Assembly (NCBI GenBank): GCA_947501475.1
Contig: CANMWA010000002.1
Location: 186,001 to 250,000, forward strand
Direction: 5' to 3'
From: an uncultured Aquimarina sp.
GTDB taxonomy: Bacteria > Bacteroidota > Bacteroidia > Flavobacteriales > Flavobacteriaceae
Length of the DNA stretch: 64,000 bases
Below the pieces are notes generated by a model. That model was not told where the DNA came from, ran no database searches, and saw only the letters and a list, made by a program, of their open reading frames with translations. Each line of letters begins with the position of its first letter. Within the stretch, counting starts at the first letter, position 1. Position numbers and translations under genes: made by a program. Of the stretch, positions 9,619-19,472 are shown piece by piece.

Positions 9619-12576
9619 ATGAAAAAATTAACACTCATTTTATTCGTATTAACAACTAGTTTGTGTTTTGCGCAACAAACAGTTACTGGCGTCGTCAAAG
9701 ACGCTGATGGTAATCTCCTACCAGGAGTAAATATCATTATTAAAGGAACAAGTGATGGTACTACAACCGATTTTGACGGTAAGTATAGCATCGAAGCTAC
9801 TCCCGAAAACACTTTAGTGTATAGCTATGTAGGTTTTAATTCTAAAGAAGTTCTTGTACAGGGTCAAACAACAATCAATATAACGTTAGCAAGTGGTGCT
9901 CAACTTGAAGAAATTATACTCGTTGGATCTAGAGCATTACCAAGAAGTAATACTACATCTTCTCTTCCTGTAGATGTATTACCTGCAAAAGAATTAGCTG
10001 CTACGGGGCAAATCACATTTGATAAAGCGTTGCAGTACAAAATACCTTCTTTTAATACTGTACAAACACCTGTAAATGATGCAACATCATTATTAGATCC
10101 ATATGAAATCAGAAATATGGGACCTAGTAGAACATTAATCCTTATCAATGGAAAACGTAAAAATTTAAGTTCTCTTTTATATACGCAAACTTCTCCTGGT
10201 CGAGGTGAAACAGGATCAGATATTTCTGCAATACCAACAGATGCTATTAAGAGAGTAGAGATCTTAAGAGATGGTGCATCAGCACAATATGGATCAGATG
10301 CTATTGCTGGGGTAATGAATATCATCCTTAAAGATAATCCAGACAACGGTTCGGTAACGCTTAGAACAGGGATCACATCTGAAGGCGATGGAGAAAACAT
10401 AGGAATAAGTCTTAACAATGGGGCGACTATTGGTGAAGATAAAGGATTCTTTAATTATACAGTAGATTTCTCAAAAGTAAGTCTGGCAAACCGTCCTGGC
10501 GATGTAGATGCTCTTGGTGAATTTATAGATTTTGGAGGAACTAGAATTGGAGAAAGATTAGAGGATATCCAAGGATTTTTATCCAGACGTCCTGATGCAG
10601 GAAACATCAACGGGTCTCCAGAAACAGCAGCAGCAAAATTTTTGGTAAATGGTGGATATGATATCAGTGAGAATACTGAGTTTTATGTGAATGCCGCTTA
10701 TGTATATAAAAAGGTAAATAGTTTTGCTAACTATAGAACTCCATATTGGAGAGACATTCAGGATTTCGAATACTTAGGTAACTTCTTTCCTGGGGCCAAT
10801 CCGCTAACTACAGGAAACTCATTTACAGATGCCAATGGTAATACCTTTGACGGTAACGGATATGATGGATATGTACCTACTTTTGAAGGAGACCTAAATG
10901 ATTATAATGCAACTATTGGATTTAAAACCAAAAAGAATGGATGGAATTATGATCTAAGTTATACCACAGGAGGTAACTCACAAGACTATACCGTAAATGA
11001 CTCACATAATGGTAACACTGTATTATCTCCACTAACATGGAATGATGTAAATGAAGATGGCATTTTTGATCCAAGTGAGATTATTCCTGGTACTGATTTA
11101 TATAGAGAAAATAGCCCTGTATCATTTGATCCAGGAGGTACAATATTTAGACATAGTGTAGGTAATATTGATATTGCCAAATTGGTTTCTGATCAAATAA
11201 GTATTGGTTTTGGAGCAGAGTTTAGATCAGAAGTTTTTGAAATTACTGAAGGAGATCTTGCCTCTTATGATGGTGGTGGATCTGATTCTTTTGGTGGTAA
11301 CCGACCAGAAAATTCAGGTAAGTTTAACCGTTACAACTTTGGGGGTTATTTTGATGTCTCTGCTGATATTACACAAGACTTTCTTGTAAATGGTACTGTT
11401 CGTTTAGAAGATTATAGTGATTTTGGACAAGCTTTTGTATGGAAATTGAGTTCTCGTTATAAGTTCTTACAAGATAAACTTACCCTTAGAGCATCTATAT
11501 CTACAGGGTTTAGAGCACCTACGTTACATCAAATATATACACAAAGATCTCAGTTTTCATTCGTTCCTGGTCAAGGAATTCAGGTTGGAGGATTAGTAAA
11601 CAATGTTTCTCCACAAGCTAGGTTATTAGATATCCCAAGGCTTGATGCAGAAGAGTCTACTAACTTTACGGTAGGGATTGGTGCAAAAATCAATAGCAAT
11701 TTCAACTTTACTATAGATTATTATAATATCCAGGTAGAGGACAGAATTGTCTTAAGTACAGAAATCGGAGCTACCGAAAAGGATGATGATGGTAACAATA
11801 TCGGAACAACACCTTTGGACAACCTTCTTAGAGATAACAATTTAACTGATGTAAGCTTTTTTGTTAATGGAATTGACACCAGAACCTCTGGTATTGATCT
11901 AGTTGCCAATTACAAAAATTTAGTAATAGGAACAGGAAAACTTGGTTTTAGCCTATCTGGTAATTATACTCTTGAAAATGAAAGAGATGGAGATGTTAAA
12001 AACCCTGCAATTGTTCAACAAGCAGGTCAATCTGTAGTAAATGAAACACAAGAATCATTATTCTTTACCTCTAGACCAGAATTTAAAGTAATATTAGGAG
12101 CCAACTATGATATTGGTAAGTTTAGTTTTTCTTTAAATAACACTGTATTTGGCCCAACTAAGTTTAGAAATATAGGGCTACAAGATGTAGAACAATTTCT
12201 AGATGTAGCTCCTGTCGCAGCTGATCTAGATGGAAAATCTGATTTAAGTGTTGAGTTTTTAACCAAAGTAGTAACTGATTTGGGAATTAACTTTAACGCC
12301 ACAGAAAAAATTACCATAGCATTAAATGTCAATAACATATTGAATGTATTACCAGAACGAGAATTTAAAGCACTTACAGCATCTGGTGATCGAGTTTTAA
12401 ATGGCGCGGTAACTCCTACAGGATTATCAAGTGGTATTCAAGCTGGTGTACCTGTAGAAAAGATAGTAGATAACTTGATTACTTTTAATCAAAGATATTC
12501 TCAAATGTCTTATAATGGATTTCATTTTAGTCAATTAGGAACTATGTTTAACTTATCCTTAAACTATAAGTTTTAA
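9619..12576 (+). CDS. TonB-dependent outer-membrane receptor
   Basis: 985 residues. The signal peptide ends near residue 18 (CFAQ). A carboxypeptidase-regulatory-like domain follows (TVTGVVKDADGNLLPGVNI, about 20-95), then the plug (about 105-235, with TLILINGKRKN and RVEILRDGASAQYGSDAIAGVMNIILK), then the beta-barrel ending in the outer-membrane C-terminal signature LSLNYKF. The plug motif GSDAIAGVMNI is typical of non-SusC TonB receptors, and no SusD gene follows, so a siderophore, vitamin or other small ligand is more likely than a glycan. The ligand is unknown. It is flanked by terminators and so is a single transcription unit. Confidence 0.93.
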   Translation: MKKLTLILFVLTTSLCFAQQTVTGVVKDADGNLLPGVNIIIKGTSDGTTTDFDGKYSIEATPENTLVYSYVGFNSKEVLVQGQTTINITLASGAQLEEIILVGSRALPRSNTTSSLPVDVLPAKELAATGQITFDKALQYKIPSFNTVQTPVNDATSLLDPYEIRNMGPSRTLILINGKRKNLSSLLYTQTSPGRGETGSDISAIPTDAIKRVEILRDGASAQYGSDAIAGVMNIILKDNPDNGSVTLRTGITSEGDGENIGISLNNGATIGEDKGFFNYTVDFSKVSLANRPGDVDALGEFIDFGGTRIGERLEDIQGFLSRRPDAGNINGSPETAAAKFLVNGGYDISENTEFYVNAAYVYKKVNSFANYRTPYWRDIQDFEYLGNFFPGANPLTTGNSFTDANGNTFDGNGYDGYVPTFEGDLNDYNATIGFKTKKNGWNYDLSYTTGGNSQDYTVNDSHNGNTVLSPLTWNDVNEDGIFDPSEIIPGTDLYRENSPVSFDPGGTIFRHSVGNIDIAKLVSDQISIGFGAEFRSEVFEITEGDLASYDGGGSDSFGGNRPENSGKFNRYNFGGYFDVSADITQDFLVNGTVRLEDYSDFGQAFVWKLSSRYKFLQDKLTLRASISTGFRAPTLHQIYTQRSQFSFVPGQGIQVGGLVNNVSPQARLLDIPRLDAEESTNFTVGIGAKINSNFNFTIDYYNIQVEDRIVLSTEIGATEKDDDGNNIGTTPLDNLLRDNNLTDVSFFVNGIDTRTSGIDLVANYKNLVIGTGKLGFSLSGNYTLENERDGDVKNPAIVQQAGQSVVNETQESLFFTSRPEFKVILGANYDIGKFSFSLNNTVFGPTKFRNIGLQDVEQFLDVAPVAADLDGKSDLSVEFLTKVVTDLGINFNATEKITIALNVNNILNVLPEREFKALTASGDRVLNGAVTPTGLSSGIQAGVPVEKIVDNLITFNQRYSQMSYNGFHFSQLGTMFNLSLNYKF

Positions 12577-12600
12577 TACCTAATACATCAACCTTATTTT

Positions 12601-12644
12601 TAAACCGCTTTGTTTTTTCAACTAAACAAAGCGGTTTATTTTTT
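12601..12644 (+). terminator. Intrinsic terminator
   Basis: TAAACCGCTTTGTTT (12601-12615) pairs perfectly with 12624-12638 around an 8-nt loop, followed by a T-run. It ends the TonB receptor gene. Confidence 0.9.
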
Positions 12645-12743
12645 GTTAGAAATTCTAAAACTAAATAAAAAGCAAATTCTTTTGTTTTATTTTCTTCATC
12701 ACCGGTATAATGCTAATTTTGCTAAAAAAGTAATTGATCTAAA

Positions 12744-13982
12744 ATGAAAGAACTTACACGATATTTCTATACCCTTTTTGTTTCTAAAGGTTTTTCTGAA
12801 AATATAGCAGAATATTTAAACCTACTAATAGGAATAGGTATATTATTAATATCTCTATGGGGTATACATTTTATTACCAAGAAAGTATTCATAGCTATTT
12901 TTAAAAAATATGCTTCAAAATCTAAGAACACATTTGATGATCATCTGGTAAACAATAAAACATTTGATTACCTCGCACATATCATTCCTGTTTCTTTAAC
13001 GATCTGGATAATGCCAATGCTATTTGTTGGGTTTCCTGCTGCAGAAAAATATTTGCAAGCGTTATTTGATATCATAATCATCGTATTGGTGATCTGGATT
13101 GTAAGAAGTGTTTTAGGAGCTTTTAGAGACTTCTTAAAATCTCTAAATTCTTTTAAAGGTAAACCTATCGATAGTTATATTCAGGTATTTATGATCTTTG
13201 TCTGGTCGATTGGAGCAATTTTGATTTTTTCTTCTATCACCGGTAAATCGATATGGACATTCTTAACCGCACTTGGAGCGATGTCTGCTGTTATTTTGTT
13301 GATATTTAAAGATACCATCTTAGGTTTTGTCGCTAGCATACAAGTTGCCGTAAACGATACTGTAAGAATTGGCGATTGGATCACCATGGCCAAATATGGT
13401 GCCGATGGAGATGTTATAGAAATCAACCTATCCTCTGTAAAGGTTCAGAATTTTGATAAAACCATTACAACTATCCCAACCTATCACCTTACTTCAGAAT
13501 CGTTTAGAAACTGGCGAGGTATGATGGATTCTGGCGGAAGAAGAATTAAACGATCATTACTGATAAAAACATCTAGTATTTCTTTTCTATCACAAGAAGA
13601 TGTTATCAGACTTCAAAAAATAGAATTGATTAAAGACTATCTTACAAAATCTCAACAAGATATTGATCTGTATAATCAAGAACATAACATAGATAAAAGT
13701 ATTCCTATTAACGGAAGAAATTTATCTAATATGGGGGTTTTTAGGCATTATGTAGAAACCTATCTAGAAAATCATCCTTATATCAACAAAGAAATGACTA
13801 TTATGAGTCGGCAATTGGCACCTACAGCACAAGGAACGCCATTAGAGATTTATGCATTTAGTAATGATAAGGTATGGAAAAGCTATGAAAAAATTATGGC
13901 CGATATCTTTGATCATCTCTTATCGGCAATACCCTATTTTAACTTAGAAATATTCGAATTAGATGATGCTAATACAAAATAA
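12744..13982 (+). CDS. ybdG: YbdG-like mechanosensitive channel (MscS family)
   Basis: 412 residues, close to E. coli YbdG (415). About five membrane helices occupy the first 190 residues; the pore-lining TM3 region reads TALGAMSAVILLIFKDTILGFVASIQ. The beta domain contains GDWITMAKYGADGDVIEINLSSVKVQN, and YbdG-specific segments are visible further on (NWRGMMDSGGRRIKRS, MSRQLAPTAQGTPLEIYAF, ADIFDHLLSAIPYF). The family opens on hypo-osmotic stress at the inner membrane. The next gene at 14010 is only 27 bp downstream and may be co-transcribed. Confidence 0.93.
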   Translation: MKELTRYFYTLFVSKGFSENIAEYLNLLIGIGILLISLWGIHFITKKVFIAIFKKYASKSKNTFDDHLVNNKTFDYLAHIIPVSLTIWIMPMLFVGFPAAEKYLQALFDIIIIVLVIWIVRSVLGAFRDFLKSLNSFKGKPIDSYIQVFMIFVWSIGAILIFSSITGKSIWTFLTALGAMSAVILLIFKDTILGFVASIQVAVNDTVRIGDWITMAKYGADGDVIEINLSSVKVQNFDKTITTIPTYHLTSESFRNWRGMMDSGGRRIKRSLLIKTSSISFLSQEDVIRLQKIELIKDYLTKSQQDIDLYNQEHNIDKSIPINGRNLSNMGVFRHYVETYLENHPYINKEMTIMSRQLAPTAQGTPLEIYAFSNDKVWKSYEKIMADIFDHLLSAIPYFNLEIFELDDANTK

Positions 13983-14009
13983 TTCGATCACAAATTAAAT
14001 CAAGTATAC

Positions 14010-14285
14010 ATGATCACAAGTTTTAGATTAATAAGTTACCTAGAAGGCATCTCATATCTTCTTATATTATTTGTTACTATGCCCTTAAAATATATGTTTG
14101 AATCGCCAGAACCTAATAAGGTAATTGGTATGGCTCATGGGTTTTTATTTTTAATTTATATCGTATTTGCTTTTCTTGTAAAACCAGAAAAACAATGGGG
14201 TACTAAAACTCTTGGGATTGTACTTTTGTGTTCTATCATTCCGTTCGGGACTTTTTGGATGGATAAAAAATACCTTAAAAAGTAA
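14010..14285 (+). CDS. DUF3817 small membrane protein
   Basis: 91 residues with three predicted membrane helices. The first segment (RLISYLEGISYLLILFVTMPLKY) and the internal VIGMAHGFLFLIYIVFAF are the recognisable DUF3817 pattern. Function is unknown; members occur as small stand-alone inner-membrane proteins and as C-terminal parts of longer ones. It follows ybdG by 27 bp. Its 3' side faces the 21-bp tandem repeat array. Confidence 0.85.
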   Translation: MITSFRLISYLEGISYLLILFVTMPLKYMFESPEPNKVIGMAHGFLFLIYIVFAFLVKPEKQWGTKTLGIVLLCSIIPFGTFWMDKKYLKK

Positions 14286-14341
14286 TATGACTATATCTAT
14301 TGATAATGAGTACAACACTATACCTCTAGTTACATCTCTTT

Positions 14342-14572
14342 GTAACAAATTACAATCATGTCGTAACAGATTATAGATATGTCTCAACAGATTACACATC
14401 CTATGTAACGAATTACTTATACTCTGCAACAAATTACAAATGCGCCGTAACAGATTATATATCTTCTATAACGAATTACGCGCATGTTCTAACGGGTTAC
14501 AAACACTATATAACAGATTAATTATATAGTGTAACTAATTTTAATTGCTATGCAAACAATTAAAATCTATAG
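14342..14572. repeat. Eleven-unit 21-bp tandem repeat
   Basis: Eleven units with exact 21-bp periodicity start at 14342, 14363, 14384, 14405, 14426, 14447, 14468, 14489, 14510, 14531 and 14552. The conserved part is the first 12 bases, close to GTAACAGATTAC, a short dyad (GTAA-N4-TTAC); the remaining 9 bases vary freely. A weaker half unit may exist at 14321. The array fills the space between two convergent genes. Both strands contain stops in the repeat, so it is not coding. The conservation of a dyad at two-helical-turn spacing suggests a row of protein-binding sites rather than simple slippage. Confidence 0.85.
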
Positions 14573-14609
14573 AAGGCAACATATTATTTAATAAGAAAAC
14601 TGGGGTATT

Positions 14610-16661
14610 CTACTCTGGATACTCTATACGAAGGTGATAGATATTGGTAAGTTTACGTTTAAATACTTTTTTGATTTGCTGAATTTCTTTGAAAGTGATA
14701 TTAGAATTTAAAAACTGTCCATCTTCCATCTGTTTTTTAATAATTTTTTCGACAAAAGAATCAATCAGGCTACTCGTAGGGTTTTTTAAACTCTTTGAAG
14801 CTGCTTCGACACTATCACTCATCATCAAAATAGCCGTTTCTTTAGAAAAAGGTTTTGGCCCTGGGTATTGAAAATCTTCGATGTTTACATTTTCATTACT
14901 TTCTTTTTCTTTAGTATAAAAATAATACACTGTACTTGTACCATGATGTGTTCGGATAAAATCTATAACTCGGTCCGGCAGGTTATTCTTCTTGGCTATT
15001 TCTATACCTCTTATTACATGATTAATGATAATTTTAGCACTTTCTTTAGGAGATAATACATCATGTGCATTACCCGAGGCAGATTGGTTCTCTGTAAAAT
15101 ATGTTGGATTTTCCATTTTACCAATATCATGATACAATGCACCCACTCTTACTAACATTGCATTTGCACCAATTTCATTAGCAGCAGCTTCTGCTATATT
15201 GGCAACATTAAGTGAATGATGAAATGTACCTGGGGCTTTATTTGAGAGTTCTTTTAATAATGAAGAATTTGTATCACTCAATTCTAATAAAGAAACATCA
15301 GATATTAATCCAAAAAGCTTTTCATAAGCATAAATCAACGGATGCACAATTAATGTTGCAAATCCACTGATTACAAATAATACAACTGTACTCCAATCTA
15401 TATTACTTACACTTCCTTCATGAATTATATGAAATGAAATGTATGCAAAAATATAGATGAATGTAATTTGCCCTACCGAAAAAAACAGATTAGCCCTTTT
15501 AAATGATTCTGAAATTGTAAGTATCGTAACTATCCCTGCTATAATTTGTAAAAAGGTATACTCATAACTATTGGGCACAACAAACCCCAATATCAATACA
15601 GTAATCACATGGGTAAACAATCCTAACCTCGAATCAAAAAATGCCTTAAGTACCAAAGGAAGAATACATAAAGGAACTACATAAATATAATTTGACCTGT
15701 ACTTAACTACCAAAGTGGTAACCAGCACCATAAAAAGTATATTAAAGAAAATAAAAGTAACCTGAGTGTTATTTTCATAAATATCTGTTCTATACTTTCG
15801 AATAAATAGCAACAACATCATAAGTGCTAATGACACCAAAAGGCAATACCCTAATACAATCCAATAAAAATTTTTATCACTCCATACCTGAGATTCGTAT
15901 TCGGCTTTCAAAGAGTTCAATATTTGTAACTTATCCCCTTCTACCACCTCTCCTTTGGCAATAATTCTACTTCCTCTAGAGACTCCTCCTCTAGTTGTAA
16001 GCACTTTTGCCAATTCGTTTTCGAGCGTAGTTTCTGTTAGTTTTTTATTTAGCTGAACATTGGGCTTTATCAAATCATAAAATATCGCAACAAAATCACT
16101 TTTAAACTTCACATACTCACTCTTATCAATACGAGAGTTAATTAATTTAGTTAATGCATTTGGAGTTAGTATTTGACTATAAGTAATCGCTTCAGCTTTA
16201 TTACCTCTATTAAGAAAGATTTGCCTTTTATTATTATAAGAATAGGTTTCTTGCAAAACACCGTATCTATAGATATCATTGAGTAATATTCTTCCAAAAA
16301 GTTTTGCTTGATCACGAGCACTGCTCTGGTTTATTACCTTTAGATAATTAGAGAAAGTAGCATCATAAGCGTCTTTAGCAGTATTGGCTATAATGGTGTC
16401 ATATTGAAAATACGGAATCACATTATCGGTAATTCGCTTCTTTTCGACATCGATATCTTCTTCAGTCTTTGCTATTGCAAAATCAAAAGGAGCATATAAA
16501 TTTTCATATTGCCAAGGTTTTCCTTTAGTAAATTCATATTTAAAGATCCCACCTTTAGGAAACAAATACACAATAAGCGCAGTTGTACATATAAAAAGAA
16601 AAATCCTGTAGATTGCAGATTGACTTTTATATAATCGGTCCAAGAAATTTTTCACAAGCAA
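14610..16661 (-). CDS. pgpH: PgpH-type c-di-AMP phosphodiesterase (7TM-HD)
   Basis: 683 residues. A first membrane helix (about 17-35) is followed by an extracytoplasmic 7TMR-HDED domain (about 50-255), a seven-helix membrane block (about 265-450) and a cytoplasmic HD domain. The HD signature has H481/H482 in GTFHHSLNVANIAEAA, H511-D512 in LYHDIGKM, and THHGTS further on. PgpH enzymes hydrolyse c-di-AMP to pApA. The start is TTG at 16661 or GTG at 16655; both give the same protein apart from two residues. It is convergent with the DUF3817 gene across the repeat array. Confidence 0.93.
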   Translation of the reverse strand: MLVKNFLDRLYKSQSAIYRIFLFICTTALIVYLFPKGGIFKYEFTKGKPWQYENLYAPFDFAIAKTEEDIDVEKKRITDNVIPYFQYDTIIANTAKDAYDATFSNYLKVINQSSARDQAKLFGRILLNDIYRYGVLQETYSYNNKRQIFLNRGNKAEAITYSQILTPNALTKLINSRIDKSEYVKFKSDFVAIFYDLIKPNVQLNKKLTETTLENELAKVLTTRGGVSRGSRIIAKGEVVEGDKLQILNSLKAEYESQVWSDKNFYWIVLGYCLLVSLALMMLLLFIRKYRTDIYENNTQVTFIFFNILFMVLVTTLVVKYRSNYIYVVPLCILPLVLKAFFDSRLGLFTHVITVLILGFVVPNSYEYTFLQIIAGIVTILTISESFKRANLFFSVGQITFIYIFAYISFHIIHEGSVSNIDWSTVVLFVISGFATLIVHPLIYAYEKLFGLISDVSLLELSDTNSSLLKELSNKAPGTFHHSLNVANIAEAAANEIGANAMLVRVGALYHDIGKMENPTYFTENQSASGNAHDVLSPKESAKIIINHVIRGIEIAKKNNLPDRVIDFIRTHHGTSTVYYFYTKEKESNENVNIEDFQYPGPKPFSKETAILMMSDSVEAASKSLKNPTSSLIDSFVEKIIKKQMEDGQFLNSNITFKEIQQIKKVFKRKLTNIYHLRIEYPE

Positions 16662-16901
16662 TATTCTATTGATTACTCAAAAGTAATAAATCAAAGTTAG
16701 AAGTACCGAGAAGTTACCAATTTTAGATGCAAGATCTATGAATATTCTATCTTTCAATTAATTTATAAGCTATAAATTATTTTTGAATTCAAAAATAATT
16801 CAGAATTCGTATACCGTAAATCATAATTCTAACATTATATATCCTTCAAAAATTCTTAAATTCGCAGCAAACAATACACACATTTTTTAAATCATATATC
16901 A

Positions 16902-18080
16902 ATGAGTAAAGAAGTAGTAATCGTATCTGCAGCACGTACCCCAATTGGAAGTTTTTTAGGAAGTCTATCAACTGTTCCTGCTACTCAACTGGGTGCTACC
17001 GCTATAAAAGGTGCATTAGATAAAATAAATCTTGATCCATCACTAGTGCAAGAAGTGTTTATGGGCAATGTTGTACAAGCAGGAAATGGTCAAGCACCCG
17101 CAAGACAAGCAGCATTAGCTGCGGGAATTAGCGATACTGTACCTTGTACTACTGTAAATAAAGTATGCGCCAGTGGTATGAAAGCTGTAATGCATGCAGC
17201 ACAAGCTATAGCATTAGGAGATGCAGATATCATTGTTGCAGGAGGTATGGAAAGCATGAGTTTAATCCCACACTACGTAAGGTTAAGAGCTGGACATAAA
17301 TTTGGCCCTCAAACGCTAGAAGACGGAATGCAAAGAGATGGATTAGTAGATGTTTATGACGGGCATGCAATGGGGGTTTGTGCAGATTTATGTGCAAACG
17401 AGTATAAATTTAGTAGAGAAGATCAAGATGCTTTTGCGATTCAATCATATGAAAGATCTGCAAAAGCTTGGGCCGATGGTAAATTTAATAATGAAGTAGT
17501 TCCTGTTGCTGTACCACAACGTCGTGGTGAACCTATAATGGTGACTGAAGATGAAGAATACAAAAACGTAAAAATGGAAAAAATACCAGCTTTACGCCCT
17601 GCGTTTTCAAAAGATGGTACGGTTACCGCTGCAAATGCTTCAACAATTAATGATGGCGCAGGTGCTGTTGTTGTTATGAGTGCAGAAAAAGCTGCTGAAT
17701 TAGGTCTAAAACCATTAGTAAAAATTAAAAGTTATGCTGATGCAGCACACGAGCCAAAATGGTTTACTACTGCTCCTGCAAAAGCATTACCAAAAGCAAT
17801 CGAAAAAGCAGGAATAACCCTAGATGATGTTGATTTCTTCGAATTTAATGAAGCCTTTTCTATAGTTGGACTAGCAAATCTAAAGATCCTTGGACTAAGT
17901 GATAAAAACACCAATGTAAATGGTGGGGCTGTTTCTTTAGGGCATCCGCTAGGTTGTTCTGGAGTACGCATTTTGATTACTTTAATGAATGTATTAGAGC
18001 AAAATAATGCAAAAACTGGTGCCACAGCTATTTGTAATGGTGGCGGCGGAGCTTCTGCAATGGTTATTGAACGTGTGTAA
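16902..18080 (+). CDS. Acetyl-CoA C-acetyltransferase (thiolase II)
   Basis: 392 residues, the standard length. The acyl-accepting Cys is C89 in NKVCASGMKA; the C-terminal catalytic residues lie in GGAVSLGHPLGCSG (His) and CNGGGGASAMVIE (Cys). The NEAF motif is also present (FFEFNEAFS). The enzyme condenses two acetyl-CoA to acetoacetyl-CoA or runs in the degradative direction. The NlpC/P60 gene starts 32 bp downstream in the same direction. Confidence 0.95.
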   Translation: MSKEVVIVSAARTPIGSFLGSLSTVPATQLGATAIKGALDKINLDPSLVQEVFMGNVVQAGNGQAPARQAALAAGISDTVPCTTVNKVCASGMKAVMHAAQAIALGDADIIVAGGMESMSLIPHYVRLRAGHKFGPQTLEDGMQRDGLVDVYDGHAMGVCADLCANEYKFSREDQDAFAIQSYERSAKAWADGKFNNEVVPVAVPQRRGEPIMVTEDEEYKNVKMEKIPALRPAFSKDGTVTAANASTINDGAGAVVVMSAEKAAELGLKPLVKIKSYADAAHEPKWFTTAPAKALPKAIEKAGITLDDVDFFEFNEAFSIVGLANLKILGLSDKNTNVNGGAVSLGHPLGCSGVRILITLMNVLEQNNAKTGATAICNGGGGASAMVIERV

Positions 18081-18112
18081 TAAGTGTATTAAAATTCTTA
18101 ATAAAATATTGC

Positions 18113-18862
18113 ATGCAATACGGCATTTGTAATCTAAGTATCGTTCCGCTACGTTTCGAACCTCGAGATCCTAGCGAAATGGTTTCTCAGTTATTATATG
18201 GAGAACATTTCAAAGTACTTGAGAAAAGAAAGAAATGGAGTAAAATTCGATTAGCTTTTGATAGTTATGAAGGTTGGATCGATAATAAACAGTACATAGA
18301 AATTACAGAAGAACAGTATAACAATTTTGATCAGCAAGAGTTATACTTATCTGCCGATCTCATAGAATTTATAAGCTGTGATCAAGATCAATTAATGCCC
18401 ATTCCTTTGGGGTCTTCATTAGGTGCTTTAGATTTTTTTAAACACCAATACGAAGGACACAAAATTATCCCCAAGCAGCCCAAAGAAGAGTTGATTGAAA
18501 CCGCATTTATGTATCTAAACACACCCTATTTATGGGGCGGTAAAACCAATTTTGGTATAGATTGTAGTGGTTTTACCCAAATGGTGTATAAATTAAACGG
18601 GTATAAATTATTACGCGATGCCTCACAACAAGCTACTCAAGGAGATCCTTTAAGTTTTATAGAAGAAAGCGAACCTGGAGATCTTGCCTTTTTTGATAAC
18701 GAAGAAGGGGCGATTATACATGTAGGTATTATGATGAATGATAACTATATTATCCATGCGCATGGTAAAGTGCGCGTGGATCGTTTAGATCATACCGGGA
18801 TTTATAATAGTGAAAAGCGTACTCATACTCATAATTTAAGAGTAATTAAGAGGATAATATAA
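18113..18862 (+). CDS. NlpC/P60 cell-wall peptidase with SH3-like domain
   Basis: 249 residues. Residues ~1-65 form a bacterial SH3-like domain, and ~120-249 the C40 NlpC/P60 domain. The catalytic triad is C151 (GIDCSGF), H203 (IIHVGIM) and H215 (IIHAHG). These enzymes cut gamma-D-Glu-meso-DAP bonds in peptidoglycan peptides. No signal peptide is seen, which is common in this flavobacterial group and suggests recycling of muropeptides. It lies in a run of four plus-strand genes with short gaps. Confidence 0.93.
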   Translation: MQYGICNLSIVPLRFEPRDPSEMVSQLLYGEHFKVLEKRKKWSKIRLAFDSYEGWIDNKQYIEITEEQYNNFDQQELYLSADLIEFISCDQDQLMPIPLGSSLGALDFFKHQYEGHKIIPKQPKEELIETAFMYLNTPYLWGGKTNFGIDCSGFTQMVYKLNGYKLLRDASQQATQGDPLSFIEESEPGDLAFFDNEEGAIIHVGIMMNDNYIIHAHGKVRVDRLDHTGIYNSEKRTHTHNLRVIKRII

Positions 18863-18874
18863 TTAAAAAGCAAC

Positions 18875-19402
18875 ATGTCTCCCCAAGAAGTAAAAATAAT
18901 AGCTGTACAACTTGAGGATAGTCAAAAACTGCTACAAATTGGTCGTAATACATTTTATGACGCTTTTGGCCCTCCTGTAAATACTGAAGAAAATATTCAG
19001 AGCTATTTAAGTGAGAAATTTACATTAGAGCAGGTACATAAAGAACTTCTAAACCCAAATTCATTTTTCTATTTCGCCATACTTACTAATGAGATCGTAG
19101 GATACCTCAAATTAAACATAGCAAATGCACAAACAGAATATGTTGAAGGCAATGCACTAGAAATTGAAAGGATCTATGTTGTTAAAGAGCAGCAAGGTAA
19201 AAACATTGGTCAATCACTCTTACATAAATCCCTAAAAGTAGCCAAGGATAAACATGCAGATTATATATGGTTAGGTGTTTGGGATCAAAACCCAGGCGCC
19301 ATAAAGTTCTACAAAAGAAACGGTTTTAAAATCTTTGATAAGCATACTTTTACTCTAGGAACAGAAGTACAAACAGATATCATGATGAAACTCGAATTAT
19401 AA
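18875..19402 (+). CDS. GNAT-family N-acetyltransferase
   Basis: 175 residues. The acetyl-CoA-binding motif A is EIERIYVVKEQQGKNIGQSLL (within about 103-123; R/Q-x-x-G-x-G/A variant QQGKNIG), followed by WLGVWDQNPGAIKFYKRNGF, the canonical motif B. Similar proteins are annotated as spermidine or ribosomal-alanine acetyltransferases, but the substrate is not deducible. It begins 12 bp after the NlpC/P60 gene, so they are probably co-transcribed. Confidence 0.9.
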   Translation: MSPQEVKIIAVQLEDSQKLLQIGRNTFYDAFGPPVNTEENIQSYLSEKFTLEQVHKELLNPNSFFYFAILTNEIVGYLKLNIANAQTEYVEGNALEIERIYVVKEQQGKNIGQSLLHKSLKVAKDKHADYIWLGVWDQNPGAIKFYKRNGFKIFDKHTFTLGTEVQTDIMMKLEL

Positions 19403-19444
19403 AACTTTATGATTTTAATAACATCTCTAAATATTTTTTTTTAA

Positions 19445-19452
19445 TAATTTTG
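19445..19452 (+). promoter_or_regulatory. -7 box of the TetR gene
   Basis: TAATTTTG fits TAnnTTTG, 20 nt upstream of the ATG at 19473, and overlaps the operator-like palindrome by two bases. Confidence 0.5.
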
Positions 19453-19466
19453 AAACGTTCATTTCA
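19451..19466. promoter_or_regulatory. Candidate TetR operator 1
   Basis: TGAAACGTTCATTTCA (TGAAA-N6-TTTCA) overlaps the -7 box of the TetR gene. Thirteen of 16 bases equal the site at 20076-20091 in front of the SDR gene. Confidence 0.65.
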
Positions 19467-19472
19467 TTTAAA

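Noticed and set aside
9619..12576. SusC/SusD glycan-uptake pair
   Set aside because: No susD gene follows and the plug lacks SusC-specific features.
14151..14432. Minus-strand frame with leucine-rich heptads across the repeats
   Set aside because: The heptads result from the 21-bp DNA period; the frame starts at TTG, has a stop 12 codons upstream and overlaps the DUF3817 gene antisense.
14342..14572. CRISPR array
   Set aside because: Units are 21 bp with only 12 conserved bases and 9-bp linkers, with no cas gene; CRISPR repeats and spacers are longer.
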